Shown: positions 11,107-21,578 of the stretch, piece by piece
How positions within the stretch are numbered: the first letter of the stretch is position 1
Layout: each line of letters opens with the position of its first letter
NCBI RefSeq assembly: GCF_030269925.1
Contig: NC_085117.1
Coordinates: 10,416,731-10,480,730 of the forward strand
DNA from: Bombyx mori
Lineage: Eukaryota; Arthropoda; Insecta; Lepidoptera; Bombycidae
DNA length: 64,000 bases
Reading direction: 5' to 3'
Notes under the pieces: generated by a model
What the model saw: the letters and a program-made list of their open reading frames with translations, nothing else
Told to the model about the DNA's origin: nothing
The model's database searches: none
Position numbers and translations under genes: made by a program

Positions 11107-13159
11107 TACTTTTTATTTTTTTGTCGGCGCCACATCACTATTTAAACTAAAAATAGTTAAAGTTAACGGTTTGATGTTTCCTTGATTTTACGCATGTCAA
11201 CAACTGTTTAGGACGGTATTCAAGAGAATTCATGACTGAGCTAAAATAAGAGTGTCGCTCAGAACATCGCTCAAAGTGGACCTCTCTGATGGCGCCAACC
11301 AGCCTCTCCGTCATATTTAATCCATAATTTCTATTTTATATGTGGATATAATGTAAGACTTGTTAATTGGTGAATTGATAGAGTAGTGCGGCAAAGAACC
11401 ATAAACATTAGATACGCTATGTATAGATTCGTTTTTGAATGTACGCTTTGGTTTTTCTGTGTAGACTGTGTAGATATGAATGAAAAAGCCCGCCAAAAAC
11501 TTCCTAATTTCACGGAAATAAGTACTTTTGTAGACAATGTCGTTGGATATTGCTCATTGAATTTCAAACAGTTTCTCTTTACGGTTATAATTTTCCCCCA
11601 GGCAGCCCTGCACCCAAAATATGTATATTTCACATTTACCTACACAGCATTGTTCTGGTCAAAAAAGTTTTCGTTATTTTCCATTGTGATGCTCTTTTGT
11701 TTTATGCGATACAAGCGCTTCGGCTATTCGGTCGGTACGAAAATGCTTAAGACGTGTTTGTGTAATAGGCAAACGGACAGTTTTTAATTTATTTACGGCG
11801 CTAAACTTATACAAAACTCGGCTGAACGTAAAATGTGACGTCATTCGGGGGTAGAATCGACGAGTTCTGTGATGAATAATGACGAAACTCTCTATGCTGA
11901 TTTCGGCAACGGTAATGATGGATTACTGAAAATGAATAATATTATGGACAATAGCAATATACTAAATACAACAACATCCATTTTTTTTGTTCTTAAAGGC
12001 GTTTCAAAGGTTTTATTAGGATGTTTAAAATTTGGTGTTAATTCACCAAATTTTAAAACTTTAAAACAAATACTTTTTAAAACAAATTTTAAAACAAATA
12101 CTTTTTAATTAAAAAAATGCATTGTCTAGCTCGCTGTTACTTTTTACCTATCGCTCCTATTTTACAGTTAAATCTTATGTCATTCGTTAAAAATTATGTC
12201 GTACACACGGATTCACTCGCGTTCATGAGAAAGACATTTATTTAACTTTCGAGAATACTTTTTATACTTTTTTGTAGATGAAAGGTGTCTTGTGTATTTT
12301 TGATGTGACCTGAGAACGGGCAAAACAAAATTCATGATGCAACGACGTAGGTAAATAGTTAAGACGTAAAAACGTAACAAAGAAACATGTTTTCACTTTC
12401 ACATTTGTAATATTAAGTGATTATTGTCATAAAATTGTACTCATTTTATGAAAAGCCTAATAATAGTACCTACAAATTTTTCAATAATAAGATTTAAGTA
12501 GGTAGGAATATTTGTGTGAAGCTCTCAAGCTTTTAAGAATTGTTTATTTGCTTCGGAAATTCTACTTCTTAAATTGTTTATATAAGTTGCATCATTTGTA
12601 AATCTAGTTTAATCTCTAGTAAAAGAGATTCTTCCAACCCTGACGTCATCGCCGAGGCGTGACGTCATCAACTAATGCACTACCGCCGACCTCATCAGTT
12701 GCAGGTGTTCCCGCACACAAATAATTACCGCCTGGAAAAGATGGGATGCGCCTTCTTGTTTAAGATTTACACAACGCGGGAAACATGTGTATCCATTGTC
12801 TACTGAATATACAAGGTTTTGTACTGCAGGTAGAATGAGATTGTTGTTTCGTAACATAAGAGTAAAAATTCTTAGGTTGTATATACATAAATTATTTTAA
12901 AAAAAAGCAAATTAGTAGATATTTTTCATGATAAGGAAAGTGGAGCTTTCTCAAAAATAGCAATTGAATTTAAGTTTCACGATATTAAGTTTTTAACTAC
13001 TTATTATTGACGTCCGGTATATTAACTTATAACAGAAACTTATAACGGAAACTTATAACAGAATAAAGACAAAGCTAACTCGTTTTAGGTATTCATTCTT
13101 ATAAATTCGTAAATTACAATCTTTCTTCAAAAGAAATCGCCTACAATAAGAAAGAAAAT
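11107..13159. other. Intergenic, no supported gene
   Basis: Overlapping open frames on both strands at 11331-11787 (up to 133 codons) have low-complexity hydrophobic content and no splice or family support. An imperfect inverted repeat lies at 12023-12060 (TTTGGTGTTAATTCACCAAA). CRE octamers lie at 11836, 12641 and 12660. Confidence 0.4.
12641..12667. promoter_or_regulatory. Paired CRE octamers (TGACGTCA x2)
   Basis: Two perfect TGACGTCA palindromes lie at 12641-12648 and 12660-12667, separated by 11 bp of GC-rich sequence, with another at 11836-11843. TGACGTCA is the CREB/ATF binding site in animals. The pair lies about 0.9 kb from the 3' end of the secreted-protein gene. Function is inferred. 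Confidence 0.4.
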
Positions 13160-13320
13160 ATTGTAGAGAGGGAGAGAGAAAGAGGGAGAGAGAGAGAGAG
13201 AGGGAGAGAGGGAAAGAGAGAGAGATAGGGAATACTTTATTGCACATCATAACATTGAACAACATTAACACTGTTACATAACATTAATAATAAGCGTTAT
13301 AATAAGAAATATCTAAATGG
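13160..13320 (-). repeat. GA microsatellite and LINE-like 3' tail
   Basis: 13167-13226 is an interrupted (GA)n tract. It is followed by GGGAATACTTTATTGCACAT, which resembles antisense LINE 3' ends carrying an AATAAAG signal. Confidence 0.55.
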
Positions 13321-13537
13321 TTTTTATGTAGAGAAATTCTGAAAAAGAAAGCAGGTACTTATATCATGGTGTATTATTATTGACAATATTCAGAGTGATC
13401 TATCAGAGTAGACTAGCCTTTACAGAAGAGTGAGTCATACAATAAATTTATACCCACAATATACATAGTACAGATTGTAAGTGAATTAAAAGCTTAAATA
13501 AGTATATTTTTAATTGCCGATGCGCTGTGCTCGTCAA

Positions 13538-14706
13538 TTAGATAAGCAATACTCTCCTCAGTTTCGTGTTGGTTGAATTCATGTATTTAACATGAATGTC
13601 GATGAGCTGCCTCACTAAATTATTTGTGTCAACATTCGTATGAACAATTAGTTCGAATATTTTCATTTGCTCCAACGCCTTCCATTCGTCTCGGTGCTTG
13701 ACCGCGACATTAAATAACTCGTTTAGCACATCCCTAGTTTTCTTTACCATGCTCAGTACAAAACCGATTCTGTAGGGCGGTTCATCCTTGAAGTGTTCTT
13801 TCATGTTCTGAACAGATTTAATTTTCCTCTCAGTGTCGTGTAGCGTTTGTTGTACAAGAGTTGATATTTTCTCTTTTAAGTTGACGTCTTTGTCGTCCTC
13901 GTCCGGGCTACTCCGTAGGCTTAATTTGGTGTTTAATGTTTGTGTGGCTAAGAGATATCGACGCTGGGCTCGCTTCGTTTGAGCCTCTTCTGAAATTCGA
14001 TTTCGTTGCGTATCCTGCCGTGTGTATTCAGGTTCGAGGTCTGACAGGTCTATGAAATCGATTCCCGTGATCCAGTTGAGCATATATCCCATACCTGGAG
14101 AAAAAATGGAAATTAAATATTTGCTTCTTTTTATATAGATGTTATTACTAACTGACAGCCCACCTAGTGTTATTTCTTTACCGAAGCATATCATCATTAT
14201 CATCATCATCAGCAAAAAGAGATCTTGACCATAGGTCTCCAAGATTGGGCAAAATGATCAGTCCTGTACTGTCTGTATTCAGCTTTACCTAGATTACGTT
14301 TACTTAGATTACGCTGATTAGAAATTTTTAGCCAAGCGGTAGTTTACTTTACGAGCAATATGGCCGGCGCATTGCCAATCCACTCTTGCAATCCTTTGCG
14401 AAATACCACCTTTCAAGGTTCTTCTGCGAATGCTCTTACTTCTATTTCGATTCATGGGCATAGCTTTCTTCCTTGCTCTTAGAGTGACTTTGAATCATTT
14501 GATAAGGTTCATTATGAGTGATAGCAATTTAATGCCGTATGTCATCACTGGCAACAGGAACTGGTCGAAAATGTTGGTCTTTCTGCTGTGCTGATGCTTT
14601 GTTCGCGCCCACTAGGGCACGAAGAAAACATTTTTAAATCTAAGATGAAAATAGCTTTGGATAAAAATTGTTACTCACATAACAAAACGTGTACCAGTAT
14701 CTTCAT
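13538..14706 (-). CDS. Secreted helix-rich protein of unknown family (two exons, 194 aa)
   Basis: Exon 1 is 14679-14706 (28 nt: ATG, nine codons and one base). A GTGAGT donor follows. Exon 2 is 13538-14094, after a CTCCAG acceptor. The phase-1 junction makes codon 10 (TGT, Cys), and the joined frame is 585 nt including TAA. Residues 1-20 look like a signal peptide (Lys2, then the hydrophobic run ILVHVLL, ending near Trp17-Ile-Thr-Gly). The mature part has no cysteine. It is highly charged and probably mostly alpha-helical: an Arg/Gln/Glu-rich helix at about 32-60, an acidic linker SSPDEDDKD at 71-79, then helices to the C terminus. There is one Asn-Ser-Thr sequon at 182. I recognise no catalytic motif or family. 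The intron (14095-14678) holds an RTE-like LINE relic, and the 3' flank runs into a LINE 3' end and a GA microsatellite. The open frame continues upstream of exon 2 by read-through of the intron, but only the spliced start gives a signal peptide. The structure is an inference without transcript data. Confidence 0.72.
14180..14580 (-). mobile_element. RTE-like LINE relic in the secreted-protein intron
   Basis: Minus-strand translation gives LLPVMTYGIK, TLRARKKAMPMNRNRSKS, SIRRRTLKGG, ISQRIARVDWQCAGHIARK, the C-terminal region of RTE-type reverse transcriptases. A GAT/ATG-rich tail lies at 14190-14211. Broken by stops. Confidence 0.65.
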
Positions 14707-14866
14707 ATTATCATTCTAAAATTCGTAATTACAAAAATTCAATTAAATTTTAAATTGGTCACGCTCATTTAGTGTATGTGGGATCTTTATGTGTTTCAAT
14801 CAGCACTTGTGAATAAGTAGGTTCATAATCAAGTTTATTTTTTTTATACAATACATTTACCGAATC

Positions 14867-15130
14867 AATTGGTTATGCAGAACCCATCCATCAGTCCGCC
14901 GAGTTTCTCGTCGGATCTTCTCAACGGTTCCGATCTTTCCGTTCTCTTCCAATCCAGTAGTAGGTTCATTCGCGAAGCAGCTACTTTTGTATTGTTAGAT
15001 CTTCGGAGGTGCTCGAGCGGTGCTGTTAGCAAATCCTATACCTCCTGTCTGAGCCTTTGCTCGCCCACCTGTCCTACTGAAACTAGAAAGGCCTTAGGAC
15101 CATTAGTAATCCTTCCTACATCACAAAAAA
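14867..15130 (+). mobile_element. Jockey-like LINE 3' end (family A)
   Basis: Matches the 3' UTR of the young element at 36.8-37.04 kb: GTAGGTTCATTCGCGAAGCA, GAGCCTTTGCTCGCCCACCT, then CATTAGTAATCCTTCCTACA and a short A-run. Diverged, 3' end only. Confidence 0.8.
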
Positions 15131-15589
15131 TGGTTACATAGACGTTCATAGACAGTCTCGTGTTGTGTTCCACCCTTCAAACCGATATAGATTGTTTTTT
15201 CTTGTCAGATATAGACAGCAAATTTATTGAAAACATTCAGAAGTAATTTTGAGAAAATTATGAGCAAAAGCCATTCTTGGTAAAACTACGTTTAGATTTA
15301 TTGTATATGGCAATGCTTATTGCATATTTTGTTCGTAGTTCAAAATAAAATATTAAATTATCAAAAACAAATTAATTGAAAATTTTAAGTTCTATTTATT
15401 AATACAATGAGCAAAATTGTAATATGTGTTCAGCTCAGAAAAGATCAAATAGACTCAGCTCGAGATTTACTTTAAAATAATGAATACGACCTGATAAAAT
15501 ATCAATTGCAATGCTGTATTAAAACAGTACCAACTTATAGTTATTTCTATTTTGACATGCATTTGTGTTGTAATTATTTACGACTTTTG
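15131..15589. other. AT-rich sequence, no recognised feature
   Basis: A Bm1-like word (CACCCTTCAAACCGATA) occurs at 15171-15187. Otherwise no repeat or exon recognised. Confidence 0.4.
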
Positions 15590-16024
15590 AAGTCGTCGTG
15601 GCCTAAAGGATAAGACGCCCGGTGTATTCGTATCGAGCGATGCACCAGTGTTCGAATCCCGCAGGTGGGTACCAATTTTTCTAATGAAATACGTACTTAA
15701 CAAATGTTTACGACTGACTTCCACGGTGAAGGAATAGCATCGTGTAATAAAAATCAAACCCGCAAAATTATAATTTGCGTAATTACTGGTGGTAGGACCT
15801 CTTATGAGTCCGCACGGGTAGGCACCACCGCCCCGCCTATTTCTGCCGTGAAGCAGTAATGCGTTTCGGTTTGAAGGGTGGGGCAGCCGTTGTGTCAATA
15901 CTGAGACCTTAGAACTATATCTCAAGGTGTGTGGCGCATTTACATAGTAGATGTTTATGGGATCCAGTAACCACTTAACATCAGGTGTGCTGTGAGCTCG
16001 TCCACACATTTAAGCAATAAAAAA
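15590..16024 (+). repeat. Bm1-type SINE, full length
   Basis: The tRNA-like head has an A box TGGCCTAAAGG (15599-15609) and a B box GTTCGAATCC (15650-15659). The conserved body follows (TTCACGGTGAAGGAATA-like text, GTAATTACTGGTGGTAGG, TGCGTTTCGGTTTGAAGGGT), and the end is TTTAAGCAATAAAAAAT. The open frame on the opposite strand is an artefact of the SINE. Confidence 0.9.
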
Positions 16025-16429
16025 TATTAAGAGAAATGTTGGACCCAATTTTCAAAGAGCAATAATGTATTTTATTTATGTCCCCAATTTTTTAATTTTA
16101 GTTAGCTGTAAATAAATAATTGTCAAATAAAAAAAAACCAAGCTGACAGAGAAACATGTCACACGTCAACATAGAAAATAAAATTTGCATTTAACGTTTT
16201 GGAAAATTTTAGTCATGTTTTCGCTAAGAACAAAGTGCTTACGGTATCTAACCAATAAAACATATTTCTACTCACAAATAAGGAAATGCGTATTTGGAAT
16301 CAAAGATTTGATTCACCAAGAGAAAGTTGGTATTGTTTAACGAATTGCTTTTATTGTTGATAATTTATTCAATACCGAGTAAAAAAATAATTAAATTGTT
16401 CATGTTTACCAAATATTTTTTCCTTTGTC

Positions 16430-16875
16430 GTACCACTCTTATCTTCTCCCGAGGTCCATAGAGCGCCATGTCGTTCAGGGCAAAGTAGAAAGCACTAGAC
16501 CGCGTGGAAGGTTGCCCGTGCAATAGACCGACCAAGTTGTGGTGGTAGCACCTCTTGTGAGTCCACACGGGTAGGTACCACCACCTCGCCTATTTCTACC
16601 GTGAAGCAGCAATGCGTTTCGGTTTGAAGGGTGGGGCAGCCGTTGTAACTATACTGAGACCTTACAACTTATATCTCAAGGTGGGTGGCGCATTTACGTT
16701 GTAGATGTCTATGGGCTTCGGTGACCACTTAACATCAGGTGGGCTGTGAGCCCGTCCACCCATCGTAGCAACAACAAAAAATCGGCCGTTGTTTGCATAA
16801 GTGTACCATGCTCATCACAAACCGGGTGAAGTGGCGATTGCATAACATCTGCCCACAGCAATGATACTAAATGAA
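16430..16875 (+). mobile_element. Non-LTR 3' fragment split by a Bm1 SINE
   Basis: Segments 16450-16535 and 16785-16875 match the continuous copy at 40020-40230: CCATAGAGCGCC-TGT-GTTCAGGGC, GCATAAGTGTACCA, ACATCTG-CCACAGCAAT. The right end runs directly into the acetyltransferase exon 1 start codon. Confidence 0.7.
16538..16783 (+). repeat. Bm1-type SINE, 3' body, nested in a LINE fragment
   Basis: Headless copy from TGGTGGTAGCACCTCTTGTG to CACCCATCGTAGCAACAAC. It interrupts the LINE fragment described at 16430-16875. Confidence 0.85.
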
Positions 16876-19586
16876 GACCAAATATTTGCAGCCAGAAAAT
16901 TTTTCCGTTTGCCAAGTAACATCTGAAGACCATGAGGCGGCAGTTGACGCAATCAAACGGCACTTCTTGAGCGAGCACGTGCTGGTGATTTCAAGAAATA
17001 TGAACGTGAACAACGATCGTGCCCTTGACGAATATTTAATCGGTTTATTGAAGCAGGGTTAGAATTTCATACCATTTTATGCAATTAACCAGAATTCATA
17101 AAAATACGTTTCGTTTGTATTTAGAAATATGTGCTTATTAATAGCATCTGTGCTTTTTAAATAACACTTTCTGGCCGAATTTTCGCGCGCGTGGACTTTA
17201 TATCGCTTGGCCGGAAAACCGAGCCCAGCGGTGAAGCAAAAGTTAACCTATATTATTTCCCAGTTTGAGGCTAATCAAATTGAATGTCACACATTAACGT
17301 AATGTTATGCGGTTACCAGATTCCAGTAATAAATTCAGAGGAATTTAATCTAAATCTGACCGGCCGTAAATAAGAAGAAATACATATATAAAGCTTCGTG
17401 TACACAAGCTGCATCCTATCAATCGATCTTTGTACTAATATGAATGGGGAGCTGTGCCAACCCTAGTACTAATCAGCCTATTTCTGTCGCGAAGAAATAA
17501 TGTGTTTTGATTAGAAAGATAAAACAGCCTTCCTTATGAATTTGAAGGTCAGGTTCTAATGTACCTACGTGGTAATTCAGCAATCTTCCTTGTGGTGCAT
17601 TATTAATTCGTCGTTAACTCCTTGTCCACCTGGAGTTAAGTCAGATCCTATATATTTTTCGACGTGAATGCTACTAGATGCGCTAACCCACCATGAATTA
17701 TGAGGTCGATTAGGTATATCACAGAAAAGTTTTTTTATTGCTTAGATGGGTGGACGAGCTCACAGCCCACCTGGTGTTAAGTGGTTACTGGAGCCCATAG
17801 ACATCTACGACGTAAATGCGCCACCCACCTTGAGATATAAGTTCTAAGGTCTGAAGTACAGTTACAACGGCTGCCCCATCCTTCAAGCCGAAACGCATTA
17901 CTGCTTCGCGGCAGAAATAGGCAGGGCGGTGGTACCTACCCGCGCGGACTCACAAGAGGTCCCACCACCAGTAAAAATAGTCCTCTGCAATAACATTATT
18001 CGTATTTCCGGGATCACAGCGCTCCCTAACACCAGTCTAGTCAGTCTACTATTGTTGCAGGGAACACATTATTTGCAAAGGATGATAATGGCTCGATTGC
18101 AGGGGTCTGCGTGAATTTTGCAAGCAGTCCCGTAGATCCGAAGAATTTAAGACATTACGCATTTTATCGCCAGGCACGTATTTTTTGAATTTTCCATTGG
18201 TAAATTCAGTGACAATAGTTATATTAATTTTTTAGGATCCAAACACGAAAGATTTCTTGTACTTCATTGCAAAACTACAAGAAACGCCAAACTTGTGGGA
18301 TATATTTAAACAGCAAAAAGTGTTCGAGGTAAAAAAAAACATATAGTTATCCTCAAATGACTTAAAATACAAATATTGTAGCTGTCCGGGTAATTTTATT
18401 ATTTTCAGATTAAAATGTTGACAGTTATCCCAGAATATAGAAGACAAGGGTTAGCCGTGATGCTAGCAGAAAAATCTAAAGAATTAGCTCACGATCAAGG
18501 ATACAATATAGTTCGAATGGATTGCATCAACCCATACGAGTAAGCAAGATCCCGATCCCGTAGTAAATTCATTCGAAACAGCTTCTCTTGCGTTGTTAGG
18601 TCTCCTTCGGAGGCGCTCGAGCAGCTGTTAGCAAATCCCATCCCTCCTGGCTGAGCTTTTACTCGCCTACCGGTCCTGGTGAAACTGAAAACGCCTCCGG
18701 GCCACTAGTAATCCTTCAAACATAAAAAAAACGAGTTTGCAGCGCATCCTATGCTAATGTAAAATTGTTGTGAAAGAAATGGACGACTTTTGTTACCGTA
18801 ATTTCGAATCCTCCGGATCCACTATTGCTGCTTTTAGGCATTCCAAGTACCGTCGATCGTTCTCCTCGAGCCCGTCGAATGTGACGAGCTCGGCGAATAA
18901 ATTAACAAACAAACACAGCCCACTGAGTTTCTCGTCGGATCTTCTCAATGGGTCGCGATTCCGATCCGAGGTAGTTTCAGCGAAGCACCGGCCTTGGTAG
19001 GGCTAGTGTTAGCAAATTCGCCAAGCTGAGCCCCGTGAGCTCACCTACACACTCGGTGAAGCTGATATAACCCCTTTGAATTATCAGTATAGATAGAGAA
19101 AAAAGTTTTGTTAGAATTTCGCTTTTTATCTAAACTAGCAAACATGGCCCGATTTGCTGGTCGATCTTCGGTTTGACTTTGATCCGAATGCTACCAAATC
19201 TCACGTGATCACCCGCTAGGCCAATGCGGAGCTTTCTTGAAAATGGCATCGAAATCGGTCTAGCCACCTCGGGAGTCTATAAGGAAATCATAATATTCTA
19301 TCGGCTAAGTTTGACAGCAACAAAACCTTTTGTAAATGGTTGTATGATATAATTTGGTTCGGATTATTTTAAAAATTCCAGTTACAAAATAGCTGAAAGG
19401 TGCATGCTGCAGTTCATGGTGAAGTTTCCCCTTCACAAATTACGTGGAGCCAACGCTCCGTTCATCAAGAGATCATCGGAACACAACCGCTACGTAAGGG
19501 TGTACACCAGCGTGGGCACAAACGCCGACGTCGACAGAGACACGTTCAAACAGAAACAGATAGATCTTGAAAACCTTATTGAGTGA
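16871..19586 (+). CDS. Arylalkylamine/dopamine N-acetyltransferase-like GNAT protein (five exons, 242 aa)
   Basis: Exons are 16871-17057, 18061-18173, 18236-18328, 18409-18539 and 19382-19586. The total of 729 nt stays in frame through every junction to TGA. The protein reads as a GNAT acyltransferase of the insect aaNAT type, which transfers acetyl from acetyl-CoA to dopamine, serotonin or related amines in the cytosol. Support: the N-terminal segment HFLSEHVL (31-38, candidate general-base Glu35), the beta hairpin at about 64-80, and acetyl-CoA motif A at 135-147 (LTVIPEY then RRQGLA, matching R/Q-x-x-G-x-G/A). The C-terminal half ends in a KRSS-containing loop and a YVRVYTSVG strand. Exon 2 ends CAG followed by GC, so intron 2 would be GC-AG; the nearby GT donor breaks the frame. 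Start is uncertain: the ATG lies in the tail of a LINE fragment, and an in-frame acceptor (TATTTGCAG) at 16883-16891 could instead join an unseen upstream exon at 16892. Introns 1 and 4 contain Bm1 and LINE pieces. The natural substrate is unknown. Confidence 0.83.
17430..17570 (+). repeat. Very degraded Bm1-like fragment in aaNAT intron 1
   Basis: Words such as CAGCCTATTTCTGTCGCGAA and AATAATGTGTTTTGAT follow the Bm1 body order. Low identity, tentative. Confidence 0.35.
17731..17975 (-). repeat. Bm1-type SINE, 3' body, in aaNAT intron 1
   Basis: Antisense copy from TTTTTTATTGCTTAGATGGG to GGTCCCACCACCAGTAAAAA. Headless. It lies about 85 bp before aaNAT exon 2. Confidence 0.9.
18545..18728 (+). 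mobile_element. Jockey-like LINE 3' end (family A) in aaNAT intron 4
   Basis: GTAGTAAATTCATTCGAAAC, GTTGTTAGGTCTCCTTCGGA, CACTAGTAATCCTTCAAACA and A-tail. It begins only a few bases after the exon 4 donor. Confidence 0.85.
18808..19105 (+). mobile_element. Jockey-like LINE 3' end (family B) in aaNAT intron 4
   Basis: The end of ORF2 (TCCTCGAGCCCGTCGAATGT, GAATAAATTAAC) is followed by the family B 3' UTR (CCCACTGAGTTTCTCGTCGG, CTAGTGTTAGCAAATTCGCC) and a short A-run. Confidence 0.85.
19122..19310 (+). repeat. Interspersed repeat upstream of aaNAT exon 5
   Basis: GGCCCGATTTGCTGGTCGAT to CTATAAGGAAATCATAATA. The same unit precedes the duplicated exon at 51.65 kb. The style resembles the CTAGCGACCCGCCC...TATAGAT family elsewhere in the window. 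Confidence 0.5.
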
Positions 19587-19679
19587 TAAATACTTTTGCT
19601 GTGCCGTTTTTTGTCATTTAAAATGCAATATAACAGTTTCAACTTTTTATAGGTTATTACCAACCTTATTTTTATTGCT

Positions 19680-19945
19680 TAAACTAGCGACGCGCCCTCG
19701 CTTCGCTTCGGTAATATTAAATTTTATTATTGAGTCCCGCGATGTTACCCGCTGTTATTGTCGTACTACGGGTAACGCTGCGGCGCGAAGCTAGTCTAAA
19801 AAGTAGCCTAAGTTACTCCTTATATCATCAGCTACCTATCAGTGAAAGTCTCGTCAAAATCGGTCCAGCCGTTCCAGAGATTAGCCGGAACAACCGACAG
19901 ACAGACAAAAATTGTAAAAAATGTTATTTTGGTGTATGAACCGTA
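19680..19945 (+). repeat. CTAGCGAC...CGGTCCAG interspersed repeat
   Basis: Begins AAACTAGCGACGCGCCCTCG and includes AAAAAGTAGCCTAAGTTACT and AAAATCGGTCCAGCCGTTCC. Relatives lie at 21133 (+) and 40281 (-). Class not determined. Confidence 0.6.
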
Positions 19946-20014
19946 TATAATATTCCTATGCATGTAGTAAAAAGCGGTTATTTCAATATTACAAACAGAC
20001 ACTCCAATTTTATT

Positions 20015-20125
20015 TATATGTATGCTCACGGCCCACCTGATGTTAAGTTAACAGAGCCCATAGACATTTACAACATAAAGGCCGCCACCCATCTTAAGAC
20101 AAGAGTTTTAAGGTATTAGTTTTAA
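20015..20125 (-). repeat. Degraded Bm1-type SINE fragment
   Basis: Antisense CGGCCCACCTGATGTTAAGT, then AGCCCATAGACATTTACAAC and a CCGCCACCCATCTTAAGA word. Headless. Confidence 0.65.
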
Positions 20126-20500
20126 CAGTACAATTTTCATAAATCTTTACCATTCATTCATTTCTTGACCTTTTATGTTAATGGTTATAAATAAGTCGTT
20201 TGAGGTTTGAGTTATTACTTATTGTATTTAAATAGTATCTAATGTAACTTAATTGGATCTTTTGCTTGAGTCATTATGAATTGGAACAACACTAACACAT
20301 TAACCACAATTTATTGATCATTAAATTAGAAGGCAACATCTAACAGACATAACATATTAATGTTACATTGATGTTTTTAAGTAGAAGCCTATTGAACAAA
20401 TAGCATAGCGAAGTTTATTTACTTTGCGTCGCGTGAAAACTTTTTTTACGTATGTACATATTTACATACAAATATTCCGAGCCGGTTTGGGTGGCAATCA
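20126..20500. other. AT-rich sequence, no recognised feature
   Basis: No coding or repeat signal that I can name. Confidence 0.4.
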
Positions 20501-20760
20501 CTTTTTTATTGCATAGATGGGTGGACGAGGTCACAGCCCGCCTGGTGTTAAGTGATCACTGAAGCCCATAGACATCTACAACGTAAATGCCGCCACCCAT
20601 CTTGAGATATGAGTTCTAAGGTCTCAGTATAGTTGCATCGGCTGCCCCACCCTTCAAACCGAAACGCATTACTCCTTCATTTCAGAAATAGGCGGTGTGG
20701 TCGTGTGCGGACTCACAAGAGGTCCTACCACCAGTAATTATGCAAATTATAATTTTTTCC
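20501..20760 (-). repeat. Bm1-type SINE, 3' body
   Basis: Antisense copy from CTTTTTTATTGCATAGATGG to CACCAGTAATTATGCAAATT. Confidence 0.9.
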
Positions 20761-20797
20761 ACCATTCTGCCGTATAGTGTATAATCTATGGACGCAA

Positions 20798-21043
20798 CTA
20801 TACAGCTGTTTGGTGGGCTGACCATGCAGTAGGGCTGACAAAGGCTGGGGTAGATGGGTTGTCGAATGGAGACCGCTCAGTGGTAAACGTTACGTGGAAC
20901 GCCCTCTGGTTAGGTAACGCGATAACCTTCGAAGGGTAGCTGGCAAGAGATGGATGGGGAGAACCGAAGACCGAGCTCAGTGGTGTCAATTAGGAGAAGT
21001 TTATGTCCAGCAGTGGGCGGCTGTGGGCTGATGATGCTGATGA
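20798..21043 (+). mobile_element. RTE-type LINE 3' end
   Basis: GTGGAACGCCCTCTGGTTAG, GAACCGAAGACCGAGCTCAG, then ATGTCCAGCAGTGGGCGGCT and TGATGATGCTGATGA. This is the usual lepidopteran RTE-like tail. 5'-truncated. Confidence 0.75.
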
Positions 21044-21132
21044 CATGTAAAACTGTGATTTGTGAGGAAAATATCCATGTTTTTTGTCATGTTTAAAACG
21101 AATTCCAAAAGTGATGTAAAAACATTATAATA

Positions 21133-21353
21133 ACTAGCGACCCGCCCTCGCTTCGCTTCGGAAACATTAAAACACACATGAAACCAAAAAAATAAAATAT
21201 TTTTTTTTTTTTAAAAAGTAGCCTATGTTCATCAGGGACAATGTCGGCTTCTAATGGAAAAAGAATTTTTCAAATCGGTCCAGTAGTTTCGGAGCCTATT
21301 CGAAACAAACAAACAAACAAATCTTTCCTCTTTATAATATTAGTATAGATATA
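21133..21353 (+). repeat. CTAGCGACCCGCCC...TAGTATAGAT interspersed repeat
   Basis: Starts CTAGCGACCCGCCCTCGCTT and passes AAAAAGTAGCCTATGTTCAT and AAATCGGTCCAGTAGTTTCG. It ends TATAATATTAGTATAGATA. Complete-looking copy; class not determined. Confidence 0.65.
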
Positions 21354-21491
21354 CACTCCTTAAATCTTGTCCGCTACAGATAATGACATTACTACAATGA
21401 TCTTCAGTGAGATTCTCCAAATGTTTCAATGAACAAAGCCATCGCGTGGATAAACATAGTGTATAATAAAAGTTTTAACACCAATAAAATC

Positions 21492-21497
21492 TTTATT
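21492..21497 (-). terminator. Candidate poly(A) signal of Ppt1
   Basis: The plus strand reads TTTATT, which is AATAAA on the coding strand, about 80 bp past the Ppt1 stop codon. The placement fits a short 3' UTR. Another AATAAA nearer the stop, around 21570, could be used instead. Confidence 0.4.
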
Positions 21498-21578
21498 CAT
21501 CAGGTTCTTAACAAGATAAGCAGAGTATTTAATTGAGGGCGCGTCATCGCCCTGAACTCTTAGAGCATAAATAAAAAA

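Noticed and set aside
11331..11787. Overlapping 133- and 100-codon frames on opposite strands
   Set aside because: No signal peptide, motif, splice site or codon-use support; low-complexity hydrophobic and Phe-rich text fits AT-rich non-coding DNA.
13560..14242. Reading the secreted-protein frame as one uninterrupted exon from 14242
   Set aside because: The extra N-terminal text comes from intron and an RTE relic; splicing to 14679-14706 gives a proper signal peptide and consensus splice sites.
15578..16009. 143-codon minus-strand frame
   Set aside because: Entirely within a full-length Bm1 SINE; an antisense shadow. The frames at 42739-43044 and 16709-16978 are the same artefact.
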